Of a stretch of 64,000 bases of DNA, positions 20,561 to 33,265 are shown piece after piece. The translations under genes were made by a program, and so were the position numbers. A model generated the notes under the pieces. That model worked only from the letters and a program-made list of their open reading frames with translations. It was not told the DNA's origin and did no database searches. Numbering within the stretch: the first letter of the stretch is position 1; every line of letters starts with the position of its first letter. Location of the stretch: the NCBI GenBank assembly GCA_007922225.1, contig ML679971.1:434001-498000 (forward strand), in the 5' to 3' direction. This DNA is from Emydura subglobosa. Its lineage: Eukaryota; Chordata; Testudines; Chelidae.

Positions 20561-21420
20561 CACGGATTTAATGTGCCTCTCTCCCTCAACCTCATCCCTT
20601 GTCACAGTCGTTTGCCCATAGTCAGTGAAGGCCCAGAGTTCAGAGGTGCATTCACGTGAGCTCACCTCCCACCGGGGGAGGAGGGACAACAGACACCTTG
20701 CTTGCTCTATCAGATGCTCGCCCCACCATCGGCCACTCCTGTGCTGCCCACTTGCTTCGTTGGCCATGTGCTCCACCGTCTCAGCCACTCCACCATCAGC
20801 TGATCACTCCACTACAACCTCTGGGATGACTTGAGGTCCCACCACTTAACCTAGATTTCTGTGATTTCAGCTGTTAGTGCTCACTGCTAGTGCAGGCTGG
20901 GCAATCACCTTTTCCAGAGAGCCTGTCCTAAAGCAGGTCTAATGCTTAGACTCAGTTATCAGTGGTTTCAGCTATTTTGATCTGCAACAACCTCCCCTCC
21001 CCCAATGGAATCTTAAATCAGTTCCATTATTACATAGCAGAGAGTCAAATGGCATCTAGGACCCTTGATCAGGGCTCACACCACCAGCTATAAACACCTG
21101 TCCCATCCTCTTTACTGGGTTATGGCTTACCTACCCACTGCTTAGCAAGCACAGTTCAGGTGAGGCTGAACCCCTCGATCAGGACACACCAAGCACAGTT
21201 CTGCTTCCCTTGAGTCAAACAACAAGGAAAACAACCCTTTATTACCCTTGCACCCAATAACAAAGTGACCTGCAGTCCAACACCCGCCAAAAGTGAGCAT
21301 TTGGGTAAAGCAGCTCCATCATGCTGCTCACCTAGGCAGAGTGGGTGTGTCCATGCAAACAAGGACAGCTCCTGAAGTCCTCTTCCCCAGCTCATCACTA
21401 GATGGCAGGAGAGAGCTCAT
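20561..21420 (-). repeat. Possible antisense LTR or unclassified repeat
   Basis: CT-rich sequence with a TTTATT at 21238-21243 (AATAAA on the minus strand), resembling an antisense LTR. No matching second copy or TG..CA ends found. Tentative. Confidence 0.3.
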
Positions 21421-23820
21421 TCAGACCCTGCTTACACCTAAAATGGGGATAATACCATTGCCCTACCTTACAGGGGTGCTGTGAGGATAAATACATTACA
21501 GACGCCGATATTATGGTGATGGGGGCAATATAAGTGCCTAAGAGATTTTTAAAATGATTGGTAAATTAAATCAGCTGATTTCAATTGATGCCCCACCCAC
21601 CTGGTTATAGCTTCACTCAGATTTCCACACAAATGAGCACAGCAACAAATAAAATACATCTCTTTTCCAATGGGGATGTGTGTGTGTAAACCCCAGGCAG
21701 TAGCACTGGTGAAAGAAGTGACACACAGGTTTATTCTATCTGGACATAGACTCTGAAGACCAAATGTCCAAAAGTGGCCACTGATGCTCTAGTCCTGTAA
21801 ATTGACCCATGCAGGTGAGCCCCTGTGTACATTTGAGCCCCGTTAAATTCAATTGGTCTTGGCAAAGGGTCCTGCATCTCAGCTTACAGGATAGGGACCT
21901 AATCTTGCCTCAATTTTGGGGCATCCAGCATAGGACTGGAATGGACCTTTTGGGTCATTGAGTCTGCGTCCCATCATATAATCCCATTCATAACCTTATC
22001 AAGCTCCTTCAGACACTCAGGCCTGGTTTTCAGAAATGGTGAATAGCTGAGGCTCCCGTTTCACCTTGGTTTAAAATCAGGCCCTAGGTGTCTCAGATTG
22101 AGCATCGAGGATCAGTAGACATTCTCGAAAATGTGGCCTCTGCCTATATACCAGTGTTTCAACCCTCCACGTTATCTAGACGCCACTAACAAATGGCATG
22201 ATCCTGAATTCCTTGCTCAGACAAAATGCCCACTGAAAACGGGGGGCAAATCATCGGCTTATGTAAATTAGCATAGCTCTGTTGGCTTCAGTGGAGCTGG
22301 GACAGTTTACTCCAGTTTACAACTTGCCCCTTCAGGATTAGTCTCCAAACCATTCGTTTGAAATCCGTCTTGGATTTAGCTGCAGATTTCTAATGTCCCC
22401 AAGTGGGTTTAGAGGTGGAGACTTTACCCCATTGGCTGTAAAGTTCTGATCCAGATAACAATGTCTTCAAATTTCAGGGCATTGGTTTGCCCCATTATAG
22501 AAATCAGAACCAGTCACTAAATCCAGGTCTGTGTTTGAATGTCCCTGAGAATGGGGACAGAGATGTTTGAAATCAGGGATTTTATTTCAGATTTATGTCT
22601 CATCTGTATTGTGTTGGAAATACCTGCCACCATATGATTTAATTAGGCCATGCATGCAAAGTGACAGGTCTCTGCCCCAGCAGCCTATTAACGTTTGCAA
22701 ATTTCTCAGTTAATAACTGGGGAAGAACAGTGGAATCTCTCTCTCTCTCTCCCTTTTGGTATCTGTATATAATGCAATTTAGCCTACTTGAAATAATAAT
22801 AATAATAAAAAGCTCTGATTGTCTATCCCATAGGACTTAATTAGCTCACGGTTTCATGACACACTGGGTAATGGCAAGATACAAATATAAAAAATGTTCT
22901 ACTGCTCAGTCACTACCTGTCCACTTTACCCCTGGTGCATAATGAGTTGTCAGCCACCGTGACACTGATGAGATGTGTAAAACATGCTGATAACACAAGG
23001 AGAGGATGCTCGTGGGAAGCTTAGACCAGGCTTGAGCGTCTCTGAACCTATTATGCTTAGTGAGCCTTCAGATTATTATTCCGGATCACTGGACCGGACC
23101 TAATCATCATGCAAGCATGCTGTTTGAGCAATGTTTTCCTTGTACTGACTTCCCTCCTCCCCTGGCCCAGATGGGTGGTATAATGTATGTTGCAGGGCAG
23201 ATGCCACCTATATTAAGTCAATCGTTGGAAAACCTAACTGGTATGGTAGTGAATTTGCTACAACCCAACCCTGGAGGCAATCCCATTACGGACTAGAAGG
23301 CTAATAAAAAATAACATGCTAGATAAAAATGCTATCCAGGATTACCGCGATGCCTGTGTAAGATGTGCATCCCTGCATACTGTACAGTCTACAAAGTATG
23401 GGCGGTAGATTCTTCTCCACTGCGGGCCTGCAGCTCTGAAACACCCTTCCTCCTCCTCATTCAGCGGAGCAGATCGATGATATTCTTCCAGGCAAGACCT
23501 TCCTAGGGCTGCTAGTTGTGGTGGAAGGTGTGTGGGGGGGTCTCTCTGTTGCTTGTTAAGGATGAGACATTGGCATCTTTTCGCTCCTGCTCTGGAACTG
23601 GGGCAAGTGGCTTATTTTGGGGTCAGTTGTGTTTTTAGTTACCGGTGCCTAACAGTTAAACTTTATTATCATGATTAACTCCAGGAATGCTCAGCATTTC
23701 CTCCTTGCCGGCAAAGCTTCTTGCAGCTGCACCATCCTCCCAGGCCCTTTTGTTCCTTCTCTTCCACCAAGCCCTTTTACTTCCTCCCTCCCTTTCCATC
23801 CTCTTCTCATTCCTTCATGC
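21421..23820. other. Intron, mostly unclassified
   Basis: No exon seen. Includes a CT microsatellite at 22738-22752 and an AAT microsatellite at 22793-22807. A GTAAATTAGCATAGCTC...GGCTTCAGTGGAGCTGGG stretch at 22263-22310 belongs to the same short hairpin type as 12958-13045. Confidence 0.45.
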
Positions 23821-24115
23821 TGTCCCCGTTTCCCCAAAATCCTGACTCTGGCACAAAGGGTGATCGCTCTTAGATCCATCCGCAAAACTCTGCTTTGACA
23901 GGAGGCCTACAAAAGACCTGACAGTGTCCTGTGGCCACTGCCTATCATGCTGACCAATACCATCTCCTTGTTTCCTTGTGTGTCCCCATCTATCTGTTGT
24001 CTTGTCTTAGAAGAAAAAAGGATGGTCCCTGCAGCAAAGAGCCTACAGTTTGTTTGTGTACAGCACCTAGCACAATGGGGCTGCTACTTCAATAGAAATA
24101 ATAATAGTTTTCCTG
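23821..24115 (+). mobile_element. L2-like LINE 3' tail
   Basis: GCCACTGCCTATCATGCTGA, then TTGTTTCCTTGTGTGTCCCC, ATCTGTTGTCTTGTCTTA, and TTTGTGTACAGCACCTAGCA followed by CAATGGGG. This is the tail shared with the elements at 9526-10705 and 47040-47150. Confidence 0.7.
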
Positions 24116-24223
24116 CCATGACTACTAGTGTCAACCCACCTGTTGTTATACTTCTAAACACAGCAGTCTACAGTGAGAATCCAGGAGAATTTGTGATTGC
24201 CTTGCCTTGTCTTGTCTGCCTAA

Positions 24224-24450
24224 GACCAGGTCTACACTACACACTTACGTTGGTATAACTACGTAGCTCAGTGATTGAAGAACCCCTGAGCCACTATAGT
24301 CATACCAACCTTAAGCCCCCAAGTAGACAGCCCTATGTTGGTGGCAGAGCTCTATCCTGTCGACTTAGAGCATCTTCATCAAAGTGCTACAGTGGCACAG
24401 ATGCTCTGCTGCTGCTGCCATGATGCAGGGTTTGTAGTATAGACCTGCCG
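24224..24450. mobile_element. MITE, family C, complete
   Basis: Left end GACCAGGTCTACACTAC; right end reverse-complements to CGGCAGGTCTATACTACAAA. TAA flanks both ends (24221-24223 and 24451-24453), a TWA-type 3-bp duplication. No coding capacity at 227 bp. The interior includes TTGGTATAACTACGTAGCTC and a roughly inverted counterpart GAGCCACTATAGTCATACCA. Confidence 0.8.
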
Positions 24451-24453
24451 TAA

Positions 24454-25494
24454 GCTTGTGAGGCAGGAGTTGTGTCCCCTTCTGTCTTTTGCCCAGCATG
24501 TTTATTCCTACTTAACAAATGACTGTTACTAAACTTTAAGACTCTATTGAAACAGTACGACAGCGTCGTGCAAAAAAATACTGTGCTGCTGGAGTCATCG
24601 TTAATCAGAACAGGCATAAAACAGACGTCCTAGCCACTGATGAACATTAAAAGATCCAGAGACTCTTTTTCATAGGAGAAGGTGTTTTACAACAGGTATT
24701 CTGGCCAAACTCCACCTCAGGTGGTTATGTTCTGCCTTCCAAAAATTCCCCTTGCAATTTCAGTTGCATACAGTGGTATTCGCTAAGTATTGTGATCTGT
24801 TGGGTTGTGCAGGATCTGCACTACCAAACAGTGACTACATTCCCCCCAGAGGTGGCTGCATTGTATTGCTAGGTGAAGTTATAACTATCCGTCTCTTTCC
24901 TACCTCAATGCCAAAAGGGGATGTTGTGAATTTTAATTGCTTAATGTTTGTAAACTACTTTGAGGTCCTCATAAACAAGATGCTTCAGAAAGACCCAGTG
25001 CAATTCTTCCCTCCTCCACAGCTTTCACACATGATGATGCTACTCTTCAAAAAGAGTTCTCTGGTCCACATTAATCTGCAGCATATAGATACTTTACACA
25101 GAATGCTTTCAACAACCAGATGATGCATTTGAGATATCTGTGTGATGACCAACGGCTCCTTCAGTTTTAAGTATTTGGTATCATGTCTTGAAAAGTGTAA
25201 TTAAAAAAAACCCTTCCTTTTATTAAACTCTTACAAGACTTCCTTTAGTTCTCGAAGGAGCAGCTCTGCCTGGGAAAATTCAATCAGTTTTGAAACTGAT
25301 TGAGTCAAACCCTGTGTGGACGCTCTTAAACTGGGCTCCATACAAAGTTTTACACCTATTTAAGTCAGTGCAACTTTCCTACGGTTTCTAGCAACAAAAG
25401 GGAAGGGTGAAAGAGACAGCACCCCTTCGTAGTGCTGGGAATCATTTCTTCTCATGTCTGTCTATTTTAAGTACTTAAGACCTCCAGTACAGTA
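24454..25494. other. Intron, unclassified, possible old SINE piece
   Basis: Contains a 124-codon plus-strand frame (24752-25123) with no recognised domain. Its end (ATGTTTGTAAACTACTTTGA at 24944-24963) looks like the 3' part of a MIR-type repeat, so I treat the frame as chance. Confidence 0.4.
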
Positions 25495-25700
25495 GCATCT
25501 GAACTTCGCACAGTCTTTCATGTATTTACCCCTGTGAGGTAGGGAAGTGCGACTGTTCCTGTTTTACAGATGGGGAACTGAGGCCCAGAGAGACTTGCTT
25601 AGAGTCGCACTGGAAGCCTGTGGCAGGGCAAAGATGTGACTGTAAGTCTCAAAGGTCCTAGTCTAATGCCTCAACCACTGGACAAGACTTCCTCTCCCAG
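25495..25700 (-). repeat. MIR-type SINE, antisense
   Basis: CCCTGTGAGGTAGGGAAGTG, then GTTTTACAGATGGGGAACTG, AGGCCCAGAGAGACTTGCTT, and AACCACTGGACAAGACTTCC at the tRNA-like end. Confidence 0.85.
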
Positions 25701-25834
25701 CAGGGCCTTGCTCTGGTCAGAACACTACTGAGGACATTTTACAAGGACTGGGGGCTGCCCTGTCAACAGTCAACAGGGGAGAGGTGAGAGCCTGCCTTGT
25801 TACAAGAACCCTATTGCTGGGTATCAGGAGTTCT

Positions 25835-25930
25835 GATCGAGGCTCTCTCACTGGCTCCTTGGCCAAGTCACTTGAAATCTGCATTTCACTTTCCCCACCT
25901 GTGAAATGGGGCTAATGTCACTTCTTCACT
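25835..25930 (+). repeat. MIR-type SINE fragment
   Basis: CTCTCTCACTGGCTCCTTGG, CCAAGTCACTTGAAATCTGC and CACCTGTGAAATGGGGCTAA follow the sense MIR core. Confidence 0.7.
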
Positions 25931-27780
25931 TTTCAGCACCACCCAGGAAAAGAACAGTCTGCTGGGAAGTGTTGAGTAGCAGCTGTCTGCTTCTCATGCA
26001 GTACCCAATGCTGCTGTGTTTAAGTAGCAAACATTAATGTGGGTACCAAACCAATCGCTGCCAGCTTACATTGATACGGAAGCAGACAACCTCCCCAAAC
26101 TCATAACATGTTCATAGGATAGGTTTTCCCCCATTTCCCTTCAACATCTTCCCAGCTTCTCCTTCCCTTTCCCCCGACTCTCCCTCTCTCATACACAAGG
26201 AAGGATGGTTTTCTGATTAACACGCTGGCTTGAGATTCAGGAGCAGAGTTGGTTAAAACTGTTTTTTATTAATTTTTTTTTATTATTACTAAAAGACATA
26301 TTTTTGTAAACCAATTTTGTAAATCTCAGTGCCTCTCCTGCCCCCACCCCAGATTATCCACTTTCTACATTTTGTTGTCTGTTAGCTTGGCTATGGAGAT
26401 GCCCTCTGAAGGGGTGCACTCAAATATTTGCGAGCCACAAAAAGATGAAAAAAAAAAAAAAAGTCTATTGTTAAAAAAAAAACCCAAACAAAATAAAACC
26501 AAAAAGCCAGTCATGGGGTGCAGATGCTATCGGTGCTGACAGAGATATCTTCTGCAAGGTTGTTAAGATGTAGAGAGCCAAGATGGCTTCCACAGTAACC
26601 ACAGGCAATGTGAAGAGATAAATGGTTGACCCTAGCCTGTGTCAGGTTAGGATTGATGCCACTATCAGCCCTAGTGCCTTTGCAATGATTTTTTAAAAAA
26701 TCTCTGATAGAGTGTGTTATCTAGTTAGTGGCATGAGGGCAATAGCCCGGAGGGACTGGGAAGAGGAAGAGAGAAAAGAAAAAGAAAAAAGGTCATTCCG
26801 GGAGGACAATCTTTGTCGGACTAAATGAGGGAAAAAAAAGACCTCGCACAAAAAGGGGAGGTAAATAAATAATAAAAGTGGCTGCTAGGTGTTTGGGGAA
26901 AGGATAAGTGAAATTGCTTCTTTCTCTTTTGTTGTAAGTGGGAGAGGCCTTTGGGCTGCAAACGGAAATTTAGGAGATGTGCTGAAGATTTTTTTTTTCT
27001 TTGCTTGAACTTTTTGAAGCCTGATGTACAGCTTTACCTTTTTCTTCCCGCCTTCAGGAGCAAAACCCAAGGGCTGATCTGGGTCTCGCTCTCACAGCCC
27101 TTCACACGCATAAATCCATTGACTCCAGTGGACTGGGGTCCTGATCCTGCACCTGACCCCATTGAATAATGAGGCCCCGCGCTGTTGTTGCATGGAGGTC
27201 TACTGGTGTGGAGTCACTTCCCCCCACTAGCAACCCAAATCCCATTGAACCTTTGCCTTGATTTGAAATGGTGTGAGATCAGACTCCCAGCTGAGAATGA
27301 GACCCCTCCCTAGTCCTATAACTAAACCACTTTCCCTCCCCCCACCAAAGACAGGTAGATGCAGAGTGGCAATGGCTGCTGTTTATTAAAAGGCGCTTCC
27401 TCCAGGGAACGGAAAGCAAAGCTTTACCCTACTTTTGGAGGAGAAGGCTGAATTAGGGTCCTGTGGGTTCAGGGAACGGTCTGGAGGGCTGGGGGTGAAT
27501 CTGCTCTTACTTTGCTCCAAGGCTGTTGCACGGCGCCTCACTGCTGCTGCCAGTTTTCCTGCTTAATTGTGACAGAAATTCGAATTGATTCAGTCAGCAT
27601 TAAGGCAAAATTAAAAAAAAAAAAACCCAAATCTCTGTCTGAAAATGAGGCTTTGATTCTCCGTCCATTAGCCTTGCACGTTAATTTAGTTGTTTACGGC
27701 ATTTATTTAATGTCTGTGCAAAGGGCTGCTGGAGTGCCAGGGCCAGGATCCTGTTCTGACTGAAATCAAGGGCCCCTAAT
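25931..27780. other. Intron, A-rich, no gene seen
   Basis: Several A-rich runs (26446-26462, 26471-26480, 27608-27624) and AT-rich stretches (26260-26300). A CATTGACTCCAGTGGACTGG motif at 27118-27137 echoes the short hairpin core. No exon. Confidence 0.45.
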
Positions 27781-27781
27781 G

Positions 27782-27990
27782 GTATGTCTACACAGCGTTT
27801 TGGACCGAGCTTCCCGGGCCGGGTTGGCGGACTCTGGCTTGCCGGGCTTGTGCTAGCGCTCTAAAGCTAGCTGTCTAGACAGCGTTTTCAAGTCATGGCG
27901 TGGGCCCTGAAGCCCATCCCTTCTCCCTAGGCTTCAGAGCCTGAGCTCTAGCCATGGAGAGTTGGTTCCGCCTCGCCTTGAGCCTGGTGT
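27782..27990. mobile_element. MITE-like repeat, TGTCTACAC type
   Basis: Begins GTATGTCTACACAGCGTTTT; the inner inverted word AGCTGTCTAGACAGCGTTTT at 27869-27888 repeats the end. Rich in GGGCC/GGCTT words. The right terminus is decayed. Confidence 0.55.
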
Positions 27991-28415
27991 AAGCTAGAGC
28001 AGCCTTCAGGCAGCTCTAATTTACATCATTGACATAGGACCCTACTCTATTGGTGGATTGTTGTGGCCCACTTCGCACTCCGACCATGCTACCTGCACAG
28101 GGAAAGGGTGGAGATGGAGGTGCAGGGCCAGGCTGTCATTCAGATGCATCAGGAAAGAATCCCCTCTGCCAGAGGAATTCTCTACTGACCATTTGCAGCT
28201 GGATAATGGCCCCATGATGCTACTGGAGTGACACACAGTGGCTATAACCCAGTTTGGAAATCTGGCCCTCCATCCCCAGATGAGAGACAGCTCCAGAGTG
28301 ATAGCTGCCCACTCAGCTCAACTGGTGTTGTCACCCTGTAATCACCACTTCATGTAGTAGCCGATATCTGCATTTTCAAATCCAGGTGTTTTAAATTAGG
28401 TACCTAAAGCCACAG
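27991..28415. other. No gene seen
   Basis: Unclassified intronic sequence. Confidence 0.4.
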
Positions 28416-28545
28416 TAAGGTCCCGATCCTGCTGACACTCCTGCAGATGCTTAACTGAAGTACATAGATAGCCCCTCACTGAGGTCAGTGGAACTAATGC
28501 CATGCATACTGATTGGCTAGTTTGCAGTGGATGAGTCCTGACTCT
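28416..28545. repeat. Hairpin repeat, family D (decayed)
   Basis: AAGGTCCCGATCCTGCTGAC at the left, CAGATGCTTAACTGAAG, and a central CTGAGGTCAGTGGAAC. The layout matches the clearer copies at 30976-31096 and 58899-59031. Confidence 0.5.
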
Positions 28546-30975
28546 TTGGGCAATCCCACTGAAGTCAATAGCTTTTGTGCTGCTCTGCTCTGCAAGTCAG
28601 GCTGCTTTCTTAGGTGATCACACACAAGCTCTGATCCTGCAATCACATCTATGTGAGAGTAATGTGGCCCATATAAACGGTTCCACTGAAATCAGTGGGA
28701 CGGCTCCTTTTACAAGCCCGGTTTCTTTTTTTTCTGTATCTACAATGCAATGCAAACATCCTTGTGAGGTTAAACCAAATTAGCTGGAATTAAAGAGAAT
28801 GGGTAATTGAATCACCACGTGGTATCGGTTCATAAAATGTAAGTGGGTGAATTGCTGCAGCAGGAGGGAAAGCCAAGGAGTTAATATCTGCCCCATAATT
28901 AAGCTACTATAGTCTCAATTTTCTCTGTAAGGAAAGGGTTAATTTTTTGCCAGTGAAACCTGCCCGTTTCCAAAGCCTCCCCAATAGCCAGTGATGCTCT
29001 GACATAACAATGGCTTGCTGGGTGCTGTGCATGCTTTCCTTGTGGGCTGCCTTCTATGTGGAAGCCCGTAGTTTCCAATCTCTCCTTGTAAGTTGCTGCA
29101 GAGAAAAGAACTTCAGTAAGGGACTGTAACGCTGCCTAATAACAATAATAATAGTAATATTATACAAAAAGCAAATGGAATAGTGGCCAGAAGAAGCTGA
29201 GGGACTGAGTTCCCTGCAGACCCCCTGAAGAGAAGCAGACCTCATAGGGCAGGGGAAGCGACAGGTAAATTGGTCACTATAAACACTTTCCCTTGAAAGT
29301 TGCATCTTTTCAATAAACAGGCTGTTAGCCAGTCTACGACTGTAGCAAGATATTTCCAGTTGACTTCATGGGTGGTGCAGAGCTGGGAGCTGTTAGCTCC
29401 TGCTCAGTTAAATTTCAAATGTCAGAGCTCATTAGTGGTGATTTTAGCCAAAGACAATTTGCGAGGGGCTGGGCAAACTTCACTTCCTCAAATAAAATTG
29501 AGGGAAGAGATGACCGTTTTGCCTCTATTTATTTATTGATTCTCTCCTTCTCCCCCCTGCACCTTCTGTTTCTCTCTGGTTCTGGTAGAGGTCATTCTCA
29601 GTTTTCCCAACATTGGGTTTCTAGTTGATCTTCTCTGTTTTCTTTAATTGGCCGTGTCCTTTTAGGCTCTTCCTGTGAATACTGGGTGATTTAGAGATTA
29701 ATTCTTTGAATCCTTGAGGTTGCTTTTCATCTGAGCTCTGTGATGCATGTGCCCATGGTATTACGCTGTTATAAGGAAGCACAGAGTCAGTGTAACATTG
29801 TAGATTTACCTATCAGGACAAAATGGTATGAAATATAGTGCCAGGAGCAGTCCTGCATTAGCCCTGCGGAGGGATCCGATGATACCCCATGATAGGTCTT
29901 TCCCTCTCTGTCTTAGCCATTTCTATGAGCCAGGACTGGAGTCCTCATTGCCGTATGACCCTTTGTGCCAGCTGGACTGGTGCAAAATGGCTGTAGGGCA
30001 AGCATGAGGTTGCCTTGGAGAATACCTCTTGCAGAGGGTGCCATTAGGTGCACAGCTACTTCCATCAGCTTCCTAAGGGGAGACTTCCCCAGCAGGGAAG
30101 GGTAAGTGGGGTGGAGTGGGCCAGAGGAGGGAGGAAATGAATTGGGAGAAAGAGGAGACCTGGCCAATGGCGACCTGGCTCAAGCAATACAGCACCGCTG
30201 CAATGGTCCAGAGGGATCCTAAGAACAACGACAGAAGTTATGGGTAAGCAACGTGGTCCCTGCTCCTGCACCCACTTTGCCAGCACAGTCTTTGCAGTAT
30301 TGGGTGCCTGCAGCACCGAGCCAGTTTCCATGCAGCGTGTTCAGGGAGTGAGAAGCTCCAGGATTTGTCTTTAGTGAAAGAGCACGTCTGCCTTTCCTTA
30401 AAAAGAAGCTAAGTCCTTCACTGCTGATTAGGACTAGCGCTAGTTGGGGGTGGGAATCACTTCTACTCTTCCTCAGACTGTCCCAACCCAGTGATAGTGC
30501 ACACTGGCAGAGCTTTCTCTATAATGTAAAGCTTGCATTAAACTGGAAAACCAGAGGGCCAGCTAGTCAAAGGTATTTAGGTGCCTGAAGATGCAGATCG
30601 GTGCCTAATGCGATTTTCAGAAGCGCCTCGGTGCCTCATTCCTACTGAAATCAAATTCTGATCCTGAAAATGCCAGTGGAATTCCGTCTGCATCTTTAGC
30701 ACCTAAACACTTCCGAAAGTTTGGCCCAGAGAGCAGGATCCTGGGGAAGAGAAAACCAGTGATAATGGCCAGGCATTGGTAGGCTAGAATCTTGACCTCA
30801 TTAACCTCTCTTGCTTACCTAAATTATTTCAACCCTACACCCCCCACACCTATCAAGCCTCCTCATAGCTAATACATGCAGCCATGTGTTCCTACTGCTG
30901 TCATTTTTGTCTTCTGACTAACCTCCTCCACTGTGTTCTACACCCATCACACACAGTTTGGTCCCTCTTTGGGAC
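28546..30975. other. Intron, unclassified
   Basis: No exon seen. CACTGAAATCAGTGGGAC at 28683-28700 is another copy of the short palindromic core. A small AATAATAATA stretch is at 29141-29151. TTAGGTGCCTGAAGATGCAG ... CATCTTTAGCACCTAAACAC (30569-30711) is a loose inverted repeat of about 140 bp, probably another old MITE. Confidence 0.45.
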
Positions 30976-31096
30976 CTGGGCCTACAGATATTCACGTGCT
31001 TATCCTTAAGCACATGGTTGGTCCCACTGACTTCAGTGAAGCTACTCATGTGCTTAAAGTTAATTGTGTATAAGTTTTGCAGGATTAGGGCCTCAG
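30976..31096. repeat. Hairpin repeat, family D
   Basis: Imperfect palindrome about 120 bp long: the left arm has ACGTGCTTATCCTTAAGCAC, the centre GTCCCACTGACTTCAGTGAA, the right arm CATGTGCTTAAAGTTAA and TTTTGCAGGATTAGGGCCTC. No coding content. Confidence 0.7.
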
Positions 31097-31097
31097 G

Positions 31098-31560
31098 CTT
31101 GACGTACGTTAGAAAACTCGTACCAGTTTAACTAAATTGATAATGTAATTAAATGCTTAATGTAGACACACTTAAACTGGAGTAACCTCTGTTTAGATAA
31201 AGTTTGATAATTTACTGATGCAAATGAAACTGATTTAAGAAAGGATTCAATGGGTGTAAGTGCGTCTGAAAGAAGAAGAGGAAGGATGGTGGGGTGGTTA
31301 GGGCCCTAGTGTAGGACTTGGGAAACCCGTGTTCAAGGCTTTGCTCTGCTACAGGCTTCCTGTGTAACCTTAAGTAGGTCACTGCGGGCCCATCTACACA
31401 GAATGGCAAAGTGGGCACGAGGGGTGTGGTTTGTAGAGCGCTCTAATGGCCCTGTGTAGACCATGCAAGTTCCTGTTAACTATCTGAAACAGGACCATCC
31501 CCAAAATCTGTTTAATGCTCTTAAAATCCAGCTTTAACCAGATGTACCCCTGCAACCTTC
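31098..31560. repeat. MITE fragments flanking a SINE
   Basis: 31098-31200 contains ACTCGTACCAGTTTAACTAA and ATGTAGACACACTTAAACTG; 31389-31470 contains GGCCCATCTACACAGAATGG and CCTGTGTAGACCATGC. Both look like ends of family C-type elements with GTGTAGAC termini, separated by the SINE at 31285-31390. Confidence 0.45.
31285..31390 (+). repeat. tRNA-derived SINE head (MIR-type)
   Basis: GGATGGTGGGGTGGTTAGGG with an A-box-like stretch, CCCGTGTTCAAGGC (B-box like), then CTACAGGCTTCCTGTGTAAC and AAGTAGGTCACTGC. Confidence 0.75.
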
Positions 31561-32019
31561 ACCATGGCACAACTTCTGCCCCTTCCCCCAGTAAACCAAC
31601 CACTGGTGCTGCTTCATTTTTGCAAGTTCCTACTTCACCTTTTTACCTTTCTGGCAGATAAAGGTTTCTGATGATGACAATAAAGATACTGCCAAGCATT
31701 TTTATTCTTTGCAACCCAGCTGGGCTGCGTGCTTGATCCGAACGCTCAGAGTTCCAGGCAGATTGCACTATCAGATGGAGCTGGCTCTATTTCCTGCATT
31801 ATTCTTCCTGGCTGTACTGCATTATGTAATTATGTTTGCATTTAAACCTGAGTATTTACCTGTAATGATGCCGAAGTTCAGTACATGATACATTACAGCA
31901 GTAGATAATGCATACAGATAGGCTAAGAAAGCATGTTGTTGACGTGCTGGGACTAAACAGGACATTGCATTTGTCGGCGGACTCTGGAAGCTTGCAGATT
32001 AGGGCTCAGCAACACTTCG

Positions 32020-32215
32020 AGTACGTCTACACTGTGGCAGTGACTCTCAGCTCAGGTGGGGTCAAGCTACAATGCTAAAAATGTTACTGTAGATGTTGCG
32101 GCTGAGCTTGGGGTCTCAAGCTGCGATATCGGCAGTGTTATTTTTAGCACGTTAACACGAGCCCAAGTCTGTCATCCAGGGCACTGAGACTGGCTGCCAT
32201 GGGCCATGGAGACAA
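32020..32215. mobile_element. MITE-like repeat, GTCTACAC type
   Basis: Begins CGAGTACGTCTACACTGTGG. Inner inverted words: GCTAAAAATGTTACTGTAGA near 32072-32091 and GTGTTATTTTTAGCACGTTA near 32133-32152. The end is decayed. Confidence 0.5.
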
Positions 32216-32509
32216 ACCCTGAAAGATCTTGCTTTACCGAACGTGACATCCCCGGAGAGTGAGGTCCTCTGTCTAGCCACTGAGCAGAGCCAGCAGAGAA
32301 TGGCAGAGCAAACTTCCCCTGTAACGCTCCTCAGTCTCCATTTTGAAAGTCTAGCAGTAGAACTGAGGGAAATTTTTCAGACAAATGGTTTATTTGCCAA
32401 AAGAAAAGCAGTTTTGGGTTCACTGAAACTATTTGCGAATTTGACATGAATCTGCTGAATAGTTTTGGGGGAAAGAATTGGTGGCTAGATTCTCTAGGGG
32501 AGTTAGGTG

Positions 32510-32660
32510 CCGTTCACGACAGCTTTCTGTGCCTCAGTTTACCCTTCTACAAACTAGGGATGATACTTAGTTATTGTAATAGAAGTACTTTGTTCATTAA
32601 TGTTTGTAAAGTTCTGTGTGGTCTTTGGATGGAAGGTGCTATGGAAGTCCAACATATTAC
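32510..32660 (+). repeat. MIR-type SINE 3' part
   Basis: GTGCCTCAGTTTACCCTTCT, AAACTAGGGATGATACTTAG, TTTGTAAAGTTCTGTGTGGT and GGAAGGTGCTATGGAAGT follow the sense MIR 3' half. Confidence 0.75.
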
Positions 32661-33049
32661 ACTGACTTATTCAGTCACCAGACAGATGACATGGTAGAGA
32701 TGGGCCAGTGAGATATAGTACAAGTGATGGTTTTAAACTAAAGAACAGGTGTAGATAAAAACATAAAATCTTCCTAATGATGTGAACAATTAGAGAATGG
32801 TCTGACCCCAGGGGAAGATGCTGAGGCACCATTCACAGGAATGTTCAAAAGCATGATGCCTAAACCTCTTAAGGCAATAGTAGAGGGAATGCATTTGGAT
32901 GTATTGATATACAATATCCCTTTGAGCCCTGGATCTAAGGATATTGATGCATGTGTTTCAGTTCAATGTGTAATATGTGTCCGTTCCTAGCTGGCTTTGT
33001 GATTTGCTATGTTTGTTTATGTGCCTACATGTTTTACATAGAAGAAAAT

Positions 33050-33265
33050 GCAACATAGCATTTGTGCAGCAATTTTTTGTTTTCAAAGTGCTTTCCATTT
33101 ATCAGTCAATGAATCTTTGCAGCAACCGTGTCCAGTAGATGAGTTTAGGGAAAATGAGACACAGCTGAGTTCACTTCCAAGTACAGTGATGGGTCAGTAT
33201 CAGACAGAAGTCAGCAGTTCCTGGCTCCCAGTACTGTGCTCCGACCACGGTCCTACACCTTTCTC
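33050..33265 (-). repeat. MIR-type SINE, antisense, decayed
   Basis: AAAGTGCTTTCCATTTATCA, AATGAGACACAGCTGAGTTC and TCCTGGCTCCCAGTACTGTG keep the order of an antisense MIR. Confidence 0.5.

Noticed and set aside
24752..25123. Plus-strand open frame of 123 residues
   Set aside because: No domain; its end matches a MIR-like 3' part. Treated as chance.
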